Notes under the pieces: generated by a model
What the model saw: the letters and a program-made list of their open reading frames with translations, nothing else
Databases searched by the model: none
What the model was told of the DNA's origin: nothing
Program-made: the position numbers and the translations under genes
DNA from: Candidatus Moraniibacteriota bacterium
Lineage (GTDB): Bacteria; Patescibacteriota; Minisyncoccia; Moranbacterales; UBA1568
Length of the DNA stretch: 50,249 bases
Assembly (NCBI GenBank): GCA_013334245.1
Contig: JAAXXZ010000008.1
Location: 1 to 50,249, forward strand
Reading direction: 5' to 3'
Shown here: positions 27,272 to 34,390 of the stretch, piece after piece
Position numbering within the stretch: position 1 is the first letter of the stretch
How the letters are laid out: the number at the start of each line of letters is the position of its first letter

Positions 27272-27301
27272 AGTATAAGGGAACATATGTTCCCTTGTCA
27301 A
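27272..27301 (-). promoter_or_regulatory. SOS promoter with perfect LexA box
   Basis: Minus-strand TTGACA (27301-27296), 18-base spacer, TATACT (27277-27272). The spacer is filled by the 20-base perfect palindrome AAGGGAACATATGTTCCCTT (27277-27296). Its core GAACATATGTTC matches the Gram-positive LexA box pattern CGAACRNRYGTTYG except at the outer bases. Binding here would block polymerase. It drives the LexA-like gene and dinB through a leader of about 240 bases. Confidence 0.88.
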
Positions 27302-27480
27302 GAACGGAGGAAAATCATTCGGAATGAATACTTTTTCCGGCCCGGTCGTACCATCAATAAGGGCCGGGAGAGTCGATTTTTATATATGGGAAGGACGGGT
27401 CGTATCCTGGCTTGCGAATGCCGGAAGTGGTACCCTGGTGAAGTAAAGGAATCGTATGAGTTGATCTGATCTCGAACATA
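27302..27480 (+). other. Leader region before the MacA-like gene
   Basis: No gene. A hairpin CCGGCCC / GGGCCGG (27337-27343 and 27361-27367) followed by ATTTTTATATAT is visible, and a TATCCT at 27403-27408 could be a -10. I cannot name a convincing -35. Confidence 0.4.
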
Positions 27481-28647
27481 ATGCTGATGTTTCATATGAA
27501 GGATATATTCAGAAAGGCGTGGGTGGCGGTATGGCGGCACAAGATAGTCATGACGTTCGTGATACTTGCTCTTGCCGGGGCGGGATACTATTTCGGGTAC
27601 TATGAGCCGTCGCAATCGAAGGCGGCGACGGCGACGCAGGTGAAGACGGCTACGGCAAAGAGAGAGGACCTCCGAGTCTCCGTGACGGGAAGTGGGCAGG
27701 TGTATGCAAGGAACGAAGTATCGTTGAAGCCGGTCGCGGCCGGGGATGCGATTGAGATTCTCTCTGTTTCTGTGAAGAACGACCAGGACGTGAAGGAAGG
27801 GGATCTGATTGCGGTGCTTGATACGGGCGACGCGGTGAAGGCGGTTCGCGACGCAACCCTTTCTCTTCGGAGTGCCGAAATCAAGATGAAACAGACGGAA
27901 GATTTGTATGACAAGGAAACGAAGGACGACAAACTGAATCGGCAGTCGCAAGAAATCGCTGTCGCACAGGCGAGAAATAAGTTGGCCGACGCGAGGGAGG
28001 AACTCGAAGATTATAATATTCGTGCGCCCTTCGATGGGGTCGTGACGTCCTTGTCGGTTTCAGCCGGTGATTCGGTGTCGCGAGATGATGCGGTCGCTTC
28101 GGTCATTAGCAAGGAGCTGTATGCCAAAATCTCGCTCAACGAGGTGGATGCGGCGGGCGTGAAGACGGGGGATACCGTGACGCTCACGTTTGATGCAATC
28201 GATGGAAAGACTGTCGAAGGAGCCGTTTCTAAAATCGACACCATCGGGACGGTTTCTCAGAACGTCGTTACCTACAATGCCGAGCTCACGTTCGATTCCC
28301 TGTCGGTGGAGGATTTGAAACCGGGAATGAGCGTTGACGTGGAGATTGTCACCGAAGAAAAGACTGGGGCGGTCACGGTTCCGATTGCCGCGGTGAAGAC
28401 GGATCGGTCTGGTGCTTCGTTTGTCGTCGTCCGTTCCGACGACGGGTCAGATCGGCGGGTCACGGTGGAGACGGGACTGTCAACGGATACATCCGTCGAG
28501 ATTACGAAGGGGATTCTCGAAGGGCAGGAAGTTGTCATTCGGACAGAAATGTCCTCCGCGTCAGTTTCCTCATCGGAGAAGCAATCCGGTTCAGTCATGA
28601 TGATGGGTGGTACGGGTATGGGTGGCGGACGCCCGCCAGGCATGTGA
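27481..28647 (+). CDS. MacA-like ABC-exporter adaptor (membrane fusion protein)
   Basis: 388 residues (383 if the ATG at 27496 is used). An N-terminal membrane helix (IVMTFVILALAGAGYYFG), a lipoyl-like half (GDAIEILSVSVKNDQDVKEG), a coiled-coil hairpin (SLRSAEIKMKQTEDLYDKET), the second half (YNIRAPFDGVVTSLSVSAGD), a barrel and a C-terminal Met/Gly-rich tail (MMMGGTGMGGG) that could bind metal or be disordered. It forms an operon with the ATPase and permease that follow. MacAB-type exporters move peptides, antibiotics or lipids outward; the substrate here is unknown. Confidence 0.88.
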   Translation: MLMFHMKDIFRKAWVAVWRHKIVMTFVILALAGAGYYFGYYEPSQSKAATATQVKTATAKREDLRVSVTGSGQVYARNEVSLKPVAAGDAIEILSVSVKNDQDVKEGDLIAVLDTGDAVKAVRDATLSLRSAEIKMKQTEDLYDKETKDDKLNRQSQEIAVAQARNKLADAREELEDYNIRAPFDGVVTSLSVSAGDSVSRDDAVASVISKELYAKISLNEVDAAGVKTGDTVTLTFDAIDGKTVEGAVSKIDTIGTVSQNVVTYNAELTFDSLSVEDLKPGMSVDVEIVTEEKTGAVTVPIAAVKTDRSGASFVVVRSDDGSDRRVTVETGLSTDTSVEITKGILEGQEVVIRTEMSSASVSSSEKQSGSVMMMGGTGMGGGRPPGM

Positions 28648-28674
28648 TTCCTTTTCCTTTTTCATGCACGTTTT

Positions 28675-29373
28675 GTGATTGAATGCAGAAACATCTCGAA
28701 AATCTATTGCAACGGGGATAATGAGACCGCGGCCCTTTCGGGTGCGACATTCTCGGTTCGCGACGGGGAGTTTGTGGCTATCATGGGGCCGTCCGGCAGT
28801 GGAAAGTCGACGCTTATGAACATCCTCGGGCTGCTTGATTTGCCGACTGGCGGAACGTACCTTCTTGACGGGAAGGATGTTTCCCACCTCTCGGAGGATG
28901 AGCTTGCCAATGTCCGCATCCAGAAGATCGGTTTTGTCTTTCAGTCGTTCAACCTGCTTCCGCGGACCAGTGTCTTGCGCAATGTTACGTTACCGCTCGT
29001 CTATGGGGGAGTGCCTCGTTCCGATAGGCAGGCGAAGGCCGAAGACGCACTTCGCGCGGTCGAATTTCCGGAAGAGCGGTGGGAGCATCTTTCGAATCAG
29101 CTGTCAGGCGGACAGATGCAGCGCGTCGCTATCGCACGGGCGCTTGTGAACAATCCGTCTCTCGTTTTCGCGGATGAGCCGACGGGGAACCTTGATACGA
29201 AGACCGGTGTTCTGGTCATGAAGGCATTTCGACGCCTGAACCGGGAGAAAGGCCATACGATTATCCTGATTACGCATGAGGCTGAAATCGCACGGTATGC
29301 GGACCGGATTATCACGATTCGTGACGGGGAAATCGTCTCGGATATGCCGAACCGAGAGGTACGGAACGATTGA
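28675..29373 (+). CDS. MacB/LolD-type ABC transporter ATPase
   Basis: 232 residues from a GTG start (no in-frame ATG is near). Walker A GPSGSGKST (about 39-47), Q-loop FVFQSFNLLP, signature LSGGQMQRVAIARAL, Walker [13 protein letters not shown], switch His in ILITHE. The [14 protein letters not shown] wording is typical of the MacB/LolD/FtsE group. It energises the FtsX-type permease that starts 12 bases later. Confidence 0.92.
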   Translation: MIECRNISKIYCNGDNETAALSGATFSVRDGEFVAIMGPSGSGKSTLMNILGLLDLPTGGTYLLDGKDVSHLSEDELANVRIQKIGFVFQSFNLLPRTSVLRNVTLPLVYGGVPRSDRQAKAEDALRAVEFPEERWEHLSNQLSGGQMQRVAIARALVNNPSLVFADEPTGNLDTKTGVLVMKAFRRLNREKGHTIILITHEAEIARYADRIITIRDGEIVSDMPNREVRND

Positions 29374-29385
29374 AATATTTCTACT

Positions 29386-30609
29386 ATGCTGTTTTCCGAT
29401 ATTATCCTCGAGACTTCTATAGCACTTCTGGCCAATAAGGTCCGGTCCGGGCTTACGATGCTTGGCATCGTAATCGGAATTGGTTCCGTCATCGCCATGA
29501 TCGCGGTCGGTCAGGGTGCCCAGAAGTCCGTAGAGGATCGAATCCAGTCGATCGGATCGAATTTACTCATGATTCGACCCGGATTTGCACGGAGTCCCGG
29601 TCAGACCGTGAGCCAGGGGCAGGGATCGTCGACGTCGCTCACACTCGAGGACGCGCAGGCGATCGAGTCCGACGTCTCGTTCCTTTCGGCTGTCGCACCG
29701 TCCGTATCTGGGAATTATCAGGTAGTGTCCGGCGGATCGAATACGCGAACGAGTGTAACTGGAACGCTGCCATCGTATGTGACGGTCAGAAACATCGAAT
29801 TGGAATCGGGTAGTTTTTTTACCGATGCCCATGATACTCGTCGGTCCAAAGTCGCGGTTATCGGTCCGGATGTGCGTGATGAGTTGTTTCCCGACGAGAC
29901 GGATGTGGCTGGTAAGAAGATTCGCATTAACGGCATCGATTTTACAGTACTCGGTCTGACGGTCTCGAAAGGAAGTTCCGGAATGGACAGCGCCGACGAT
30001 GTCGTGTACGTCCCTTTGTCAACTGCAGCCCAGTACTTGACGGGTTCTGATGCGCTTTCGATGATCAGTGTAACCGTCTCGGACCAGTCAATCATGGATC
30101 AGGCGTCCGCGGATATCACGGAACTGTTACTTGCGAGGCACGATATCGTCGACGAGGACAGTGCGGATTTCCGTATTATGAATCAGTCTGATATCGTCGA
30201 GACGGCATCCTCGGTGACTGAGACATTCACGCTTCTTCTGGGGGCGGTCGCGGGAATATCGCTTTTGGTCGGTGGTATCGGAATCATGAACATGATGCTG
30301 ACGACCGTGACGGAGCGGACGCGTGAAATCGGGCTTCGTAAGGCTATCGGAGCGAAGCGGCGCGATATAAGCCGGCAGTTTCTTTCCGAGTCGGTGGCGC
30401 TTACGTTTCTCGGGGGAGTTGTCGGAGTCGTTCTCGGATGGGGAGCCGCGGCGCTTCTGACGCGGTTCGGTGGCGTGGCGACTTCGGTGTCCGGAATATC
30501 GGTCGTGCTCGCATTCGGAGTTTCTGCCGTGATCGGTATCATTTTCGGGTATTATCCGGCACGCCGCGCCGCGAGACTCAACCCGATAGAGGCGTTGAGG
30601 TATGAATGA
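29386..30609 (+). CDS. MacB-type ABC transporter permease (FtsX domain)
   Basis: 407 residues: one N-terminal membrane helix (RSGLTMLGIVIGIGSVIAMI), a large extracytoplasmic MacB core (about 50-270) and three C-terminal FtsX helices including GGIGIMNMMLTTVTERTREI with the typical GLRKAIGAKRRDI loop. Such permeases are mechanotransmitters, pushing substrates through the adaptor. It completes the MacA-ATPase-permease set. It overlaps the Nudix gene by eight bases. Confidence 0.92.
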   Translation: MLFSDIILETSIALLANKVRSGLTMLGIVIGIGSVIAMIAVGQGAQKSVEDRIQSIGSNLLMIRPGFARSPGQTVSQGQGSSTSLTLEDAQAIESDVSFLSAVAPSVSGNYQVVSGGSNTRTSVTGTLPSYVTVRNIELESGSFFTDAHDTRRSKVAVIGPDVRDELFPDETDVAGKKIRINGIDFTVLGLTVSKGSSGMDSADDVVYVPLSTAAQYLTGSDALSMISVTVSDQSIMDQASADITELLLARHDIVDEDSADFRIMNQSDIVETASSVTETFTLLLGAVAGISLLVGGIGIMNMMLTTVTERTREIGLRKAIGAKRRDISRQFLSESVALTFLGGVVGVVLGWGAAALLTRFGGVATSVSGISVVLAFGVSAVIGIIFGYYPARRAARLNPIEALRYE

Positions 30610-31372
30610 CATCATCGTTTCCAAACTTAAAAAGCACCTCACCGTCCGGTACGACGGTGGGCATGTTTTGCTTCCGGCCGATTTACAGAAAGATGTCGAT
30701 GACTATTGGGAGGAACTGCTTCGAAGTGGACGGTCGTATACGCGAGGCGAGGTGTTTACGGTGACCAAAATGACCGAGACGGCGGACATGATCGAAGTGA
30801 TTGTCTCGCGGACCGACTTCGCACACAACCTGTTCTGTCGCGATGTCCGGAGTCCGGAAGGATACGGGATACGGATCATCCATACCGCCGCGCTTGTGGA
30901 GACGTCGGATGGGAAAGTCATCTTCGGAAAAATGGGTAAGCATACTGCCAATGCAGGCCGGTATCAGCTTTGCGGGGGAGGAATCGACGATCACGATATC
31001 CGCGACGGCGTCTTCGATCTCGACCATAACACGAAAAAAGAACTGCGGGAGGAGCTCGGGATAGACGCCGATGATACGCAGCGTGTCTTGTCGTTCGCTC
31101 CGGTATATTTCAAGGAAGGCGGTCCGCGCGAGAAGATGTCGGTCATCTATCGGGTCATGCTCGGCGAGACGGCGGCAGGATACATGAAACGGTATGAGAC
31201 GTTCGCCGAAGGGCTTCGGAAATCGGGCGAAGAGCCGGAATTCGGGGAGATCGTCGCTTTCGATCGAAACAGCGAAGAACTTCTCTCATTTCTTGCGCGC
31301 GAAGACCTGCATTTCGACGAATACATGCGTCCGTTGTTCGAATTCATCGCTTCCGAGGGGACTCTCAAATAG
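30602..31372 (+). CDS. Nudix hydrolase-like protein
   Basis: 256 residues. A Nudix box is recognisable at about 122-153: GGGIDDHDIRDGVFDLDHNT then KKELREELGID, i.e. G...REL REELG with a few extra residues between the glycines and the REXXEE core. An N-terminal 90-residue domain precedes it. It probably hydrolyses a nucleoside diphosphate-linked compound; the substrate cannot be read. It overlaps the permease by eight bases, so it is in the exporter operon. The DGR locus begins after it. Confidence 0.8.
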   Translation: MNDIIVSKLKKHLTVRYDGGHVLLPADLQKDVDDYWEELLRSGRSYTRGEVFTVTKMTETADMIEVIVSRTDFAHNLFCRDVRSPEGYGIRIIHTAALVETSDGKVIFGKMGKHTANAGRYQLCGGGIDDHDIRDGVFDLDHNTKKELREELGIDADDTQRVLSFAPVYFKEGGPREKMSVIYRVMLGETAAGYMKRYETFAEGLRKSGEEPEFGEIVAFDRNSEELLSFLAREDLHFDEYMRPLFEFIASEGTLK

Positions 31373-31480
31373 AATATGGATGTGAACGACCGCGTCGAGG
31401 CAGTGTGCCTCGCGCACTTGTTTCGCGTATGCTGTGATGTTGGGATGATAATTCAGTATTGCTCCCTCGGTCTTTACGAA

Positions 31481-31791
31481 AAAATGAATATGAATATTCA
31501 TGACTGAAGCAATCCAAACCGTCTCGTCTTTGCGAGCGAGTTTTCGAGCGCGGCAAACCGGACACGTCGTTCGCGAACGAGGGTGACCAGGGGAACAAAG
31601 ACGGGATTGGGGACTGGATTGCCACGGAGATGAGTACATCCTCGCAAAGACAGACGGGGAGGGAGCAGAAATGAGAACAGAAAAAGACTCACTTCGTCTT
31701 TGCGAAGGAGTCTGCGACTGAAGCAATCCCGAAAAAACAAAAACAGGAACCTGGATTGCTTCGCCCCGCAGACGGGTCTCGCAAAGACGGA
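31481..31791. repeat. Dispersed inverted-repeat family, copies before avd
   Basis: Left arm GTCTTTGCGAAGGAGTCTGC + GACTGAAGCAATCC (31696-31729), right arm GGATTGCTTCGCCCCGCAGA + CGGGTCTCGCAAAGAC (31755-31790): together a palindromic element of about 95 bases. A second, more degenerate pair with CGTCGTTCGCGAACGAGGGT (31567-31586) covers 31481-31655. The 496-base gap between the Nudix gene and avd is almost wholly such repeats, with no gene. Confidence 0.8.
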
Positions 31792-31868
31792 GGAGAGGGA
31801 ACGGGAATGGGGATGGGGATGAGAATAATAGTAGGAACAGGATGTATAAAAATGGTATACACCCAAAT

Positions 31869-32216
31869 ATGCATGAAAAACTCCTTATCTTTCAGAAAAC
31901 GTACGAGTGCGTCTTATGGCTTTATCCGATTATAAACCGTATACCACAGAGTCATCGTCTGGTCTTGGGGCGTGCGATCGAAGATCGCGCGATTTCTATG
32001 ACTATCGCCGTTATTGAAGCTAACAAAAGGAGCGGAGCGGACCGAATCGCTTTTCAAAAACAGGTATCGAATGATCTTGATGTGGTGCGCATACTGCTCC
32101 GTCTTGCGAAGGATTTGAGGTTCGTAAGCGTGGGGCAATATTCGGCTGGTGTGGACAAGATAAACGAGATAGGACGTATGCTGAGTGCATGGATGGAATC
32201 GTCAAAGAGGGTATGA
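31869..32216 (+). CDS. avd: Avd-like four-helix-bundle accessory protein of the DGR
   Basis: 115 residues, all helical and basic. MHEKLLIFQKTYECVLWLYP, SHRLVLGRAIEDRA and RILLRLAKDLRFVSVGQYSA follow the Avd / four-helix-bundle family closely. In studied systems Avd forms a pentamer that binds the reverse transcriptase and the template RNA and is needed for adenine mutagenesis. It ends 32 bases before the template repeat. Start: ATG 31869 fits the family and is eight bases after an extended -10 (TGG-TATACA, 31856-31861); ATG 31842, with an AGGA before it, is the alternative. Confidence 0.9.
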   Translation: MHEKLLIFQKTYECVLWLYPIINRIPQSHRLVLGRAIEDRAISMTIAVIEANKRSGADRIAFQKQVSNDLDVVRILLRLAKDLRFVSVGQYSAGVDKINEIGRMLSAWMESSKRV

Positions 32217-32248
32217 TACCGTATGCATGAGGGGAGGACCGAAGCGCG

Positions 32249-32373
32249 CGGCATACGCTTTCTAACGTGGCGGGAATTGGAACAATACGTCGAATGCAGG
32301 AGCATTCGCACTGAATTTGAACAATACGCCGGGGAATCAGAACAACAACATCGGGTTTCGCTGCGCCAGTGAT
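32249..32373 (+). other. DGR template repeat (TR)
   Basis: About 125 bases matching the variable repeat at 35526-35650. Rich in AAC/AAT codons (for example AACAATACG, AATCAGAACAACAACATC). Of 17 differences from VR, 16 are at TR adenines and one is C (32303) versus T. The last 23 bases, TCGGGTTTCGCTGCGCCAGT + GAT (32351-32373), are identical in both and contain no substituted site, as expected for the region that starts strand transfer. In the VR reading frame TR has TAA at 32263-32265. Confidence 0.97.
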
Positions 32374-32631
32374 GAACGCATGGGACGAAAGTCTCGAAAC
32401 TGCGCCGGATGTGTGGTGCGTGCCTACGGATGCGTATCCCGGATGATCCGAATGATCACAAGGTCCTTTCCGTCGCCCGATTCGGGATGTATCGGCGATT
32501 GCCGTGCTGGAGTATTCGGTTTCCGCGAATCGGGGGAAAACACGAAGCCTGTATCCCCGTGCCTTTTTTGCGGTGCATCATGAGGCACGGGGGAAATGGG
32601 TTCAGAAAGGGAGTGGCAAATCGGGGTTTGT
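32374..32631 (+). ncRNA. Spacer of the DGR template RNA with a strong hairpin
   Basis: Unique non-coding sequence between TR and the repeats before the RT gene. It contains CCCCGTGCC (32555-32563) pairing perfectly with GGCACGGGG (32584-32592), and smaller CG-rich stems near 32490-32535. In the Bordetella phage DGR the segment after TR is part of the template RNA and provides the priming site for cDNA synthesis; by position this region should do the same. Confidence 0.6.
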
Positions 32632-32815
32632 CTTTGCGAGGGAGTCTGCGAGCGCGGCAAACCAGTCATGTCGTTCGCGAACGACGGTGACCAGGGGGAA
32701 CAAAGACGGGATCGGGGACTGGATTGCTTCGCCCCGCAGACGGGTCTCGCAAAGACAGAAAGGAACGGGGACTGGATTGCTTCGTCCCGCAGACAGGACT
32801 CGCAAAGACGGACGG
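32632..32815. repeat. Dispersed inverted-repeat copies before the RT gene
   Basis: TTTGCGAGGGAGTCTGCGAG (32633-32652), the motif GTCGTTCGCGAACGACGGTG (32671-32690), then two right arms GGATTGCTTCGCCCCGCAGA...CTCGCAAAGAC (32718-32755) and GGATTGCTTCGTCCCGCAGA...CTCGCAAAGAC (32773-32810). Same family as at 31481, 33972, 39118 and 42199. Confidence 0.8.
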
Positions 32816-32856
32816 GGAAGGGGAATAGGCAGAAGAGAATCAGAACGTCTTTTCAT

Positions 32857-33963
32857 ATGTTCAAATATATTTGTGAAATCGAGCCGTTGCTCCGGGCGTA
32901 TACCAAGGCACGACAAGGCAAGAAAGAACAAGGATTCGTTTGTGCATTTGATTATAATTTGGAATACGAACTAGGCAGATTAAAATATCTGCTCGAATCA
33001 GGACGATACAGGCCTGCGCCCTATACCCGATTTATGGTTTTCGAACCCAAGACGAGACAAGTCTCGGCTCCGGCGTTTCAGGATCGTGTTGTTCAACATT
33101 CTCTGGTAGGCGCGATAGGGCCGATATTCGAGAAGCGGTTCATCCTCGATTCATACGCGTGTCGAGTCGGCAAGGGGACACACTTCGGCGCGAAACGCGT
33201 GAAAAGATTTCTTTCCTCCGCTCGATCCATGTATGGACGGGAAAGCGAGATGTATGTCTTGCAATGCGATGTGCAGAAGTATTTTCAGAGTATCAGTTGG
33301 GATACACTTCTTTCTATCGTAGAAAAACGCATTCGGTGTGGGAAAACACGTGATCTTGTTCGAAAAATAATTACAACACATGATACGGCGAAGCCACATT
33401 TGACCGCTACTTCCGTATCCGGTCAGGGCACGCTGTTTCAGGATGTGGAAGCACACGAGACGCCGGCTGTCTCAGTGGAGCTGAGAAAAGGTCTTCCAAT
33501 CGGCAATTTAACCAGTCAGTTGTTTGCAAATATCTATCTCGACATACTCGATCATTTTGTGAAAGAGACGCTTCGTGAAAAGTGGTACGCACGATATATG
33601 GACGATTTCCTGATTATTCATCCAGACAAGGCGCATCTCCGTCACGTTCGGGATGAGATTGGCGAATTTCTGTATCGTGAACTGGGATTGGAATTGCATC
33701 CGAAGAAAACGATCATACGGAATGTGCGAGAAGGAATACCGTTTGTCGGGTATCGGATTTTTTATGATCATATGATGGTGCGCGGTTCGACACTCATCCG
33801 TATGCGCAGAAAGTATCGTAAGACCGTGAAATTGGCGCGCAAGGACATGGTATCGGAGGAGTCTCTGAAGCGGACGCAGTCTTCGATTCGCGGGCACCTG
33901 AAGCATGCGACTGCCAAGCATCTGACCGAACGGATATTTCGGGAACGGGAAGTGAAGAAATGA
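32857..33963 (+). CDS. DGR reverse transcriptase
   Basis: 368 residues. DGR/retron-type RT motifs in order: LDSYACRVGKGTHFGAKRV (about 94-112), LQCDVQKYFQSI (catalytic Asp), KGLPIGNLTSQLFANIYLD with the IGxxxSQ signature, YARYMDDFLII (YMDD active site), LHPKKT and IPFVGYRI. No maturase or endonuclease domain follows, which separates it from group II introns; the neighbouring avd and TR identify it as a DGR enzyme. It copies TR RNA into cDNA with errors at adenines. ATG 32857 is chosen; the open frame to 32596 runs through repeats. Confidence 0.96.
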   Translation: MFKYICEIEPLLRAYTKARQGKKEQGFVCAFDYNLEYELGRLKYLLESGRYRPAPYTRFMVFEPKTRQVSAPAFQDRVVQHSLVGAIGPIFEKRFILDSYACRVGKGTHFGAKRVKRFLSSARSMYGRESEMYVLQCDVQKYFQSISWDTLLSIVEKRIRCGKTRDLVRKIITTHDTAKPHLTATSVSGQGTLFQDVEAHETPAVSVELRKGLPIGNLTSQLFANIYLDILDHFVKETLREKWYARYMDDFLIIHPDKAHLRHVRDEIGEFLYRELGLELHPKKTIIRNVREGIPFVGYRIFYDHMMVRGSTLIRMRRKYRKTVKLARKDMVSEESLKRTQSSIRGHLKHATAKHLTERIFREREVKK

Positions 33964-33971
33964 AAATCAAG

Positions 33972-34245
33972 GTCTGTCTTTGCGAAGGAGTCTGCGACTG
34001 AAGCAATCCAGAGAGAACGGGAAAATCGAACAATTTTCAATTCTTCAATTTACAAATGGGAACGGGAACCTGGATTGCCACGGATGAGTACATCCTCGCA
34101 AAGACGGATGGGGGACAGAGGGGGGGGCGGGGACTGGATTGCTTCGCAAAGCCTCGCAAAGACAGAAGGGGGAGGGAAGACGGACGGGGAATATGGGGGG
34201 GCGGGGACTGGATTGCCACGGATGAGTACATCCTCGCAAAGACGG
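33972..34245. repeat. Dispersed inverted-repeat copies between RT and target gene
   Basis: GTCTTTGCGAAGGAGTCTGC + GACTGAAGCAATCC (33975-34008), then three right arms ending in CTCGCAAAGAC (34072-34105, 34134-34163, 34207-34241), separated by G-rich spacers. GGATTGCCACGGATGAGTAC is shared by two of them. The 427-base gap holds no gene; the target promoter follows at 34301. Confidence 0.8.
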
Positions 34246-34300
34246 AGGGGACGGGGTGAACGGGTAGGAGGACGGACAGGACAGGTTGACATGTTATTTT

Positions 34301-34329
34301 TTGAATTTGTAGAAAAAGTATGCTATTCT
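34301..34329 (+). promoter_or_regulatory. Promoter of the DGR target gene
   Basis: TTGAAT (34301-34306), 17-base spacer, TATTCT (34324-34329) with an extended TGC before it. A second TTGACA at 34286-34291 may contribute. Leader about 55 bases. Confidence 0.65.
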
Positions 34330-34390
34330 TTCGATAGATTCTGCTCCCCATTTTTTACTTTTGGTTTTTTGAGAGTGCCGAACAAAACCG

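Noticed and set aside
31373-31868. Small open frames within the dispersed repeats
   Set aside because: They follow the repeat arms in several frames, change with copy and have no start signals.
32317-32583. Short open frame over the template repeat (MNNTPGNQNNNIGFRCASD)
   Set aside because: This is the TR itself read in the VR frame. It lacks a promoter and ribosome site and is template RNA, not a gene.
32857-33963. Group II intron or retron reverse transcriptase
   Set aside because: No maturase or HNH domain, no intron domain V-like end, no msr/msd pair; avd and the TR/VR pair identify a DGR.
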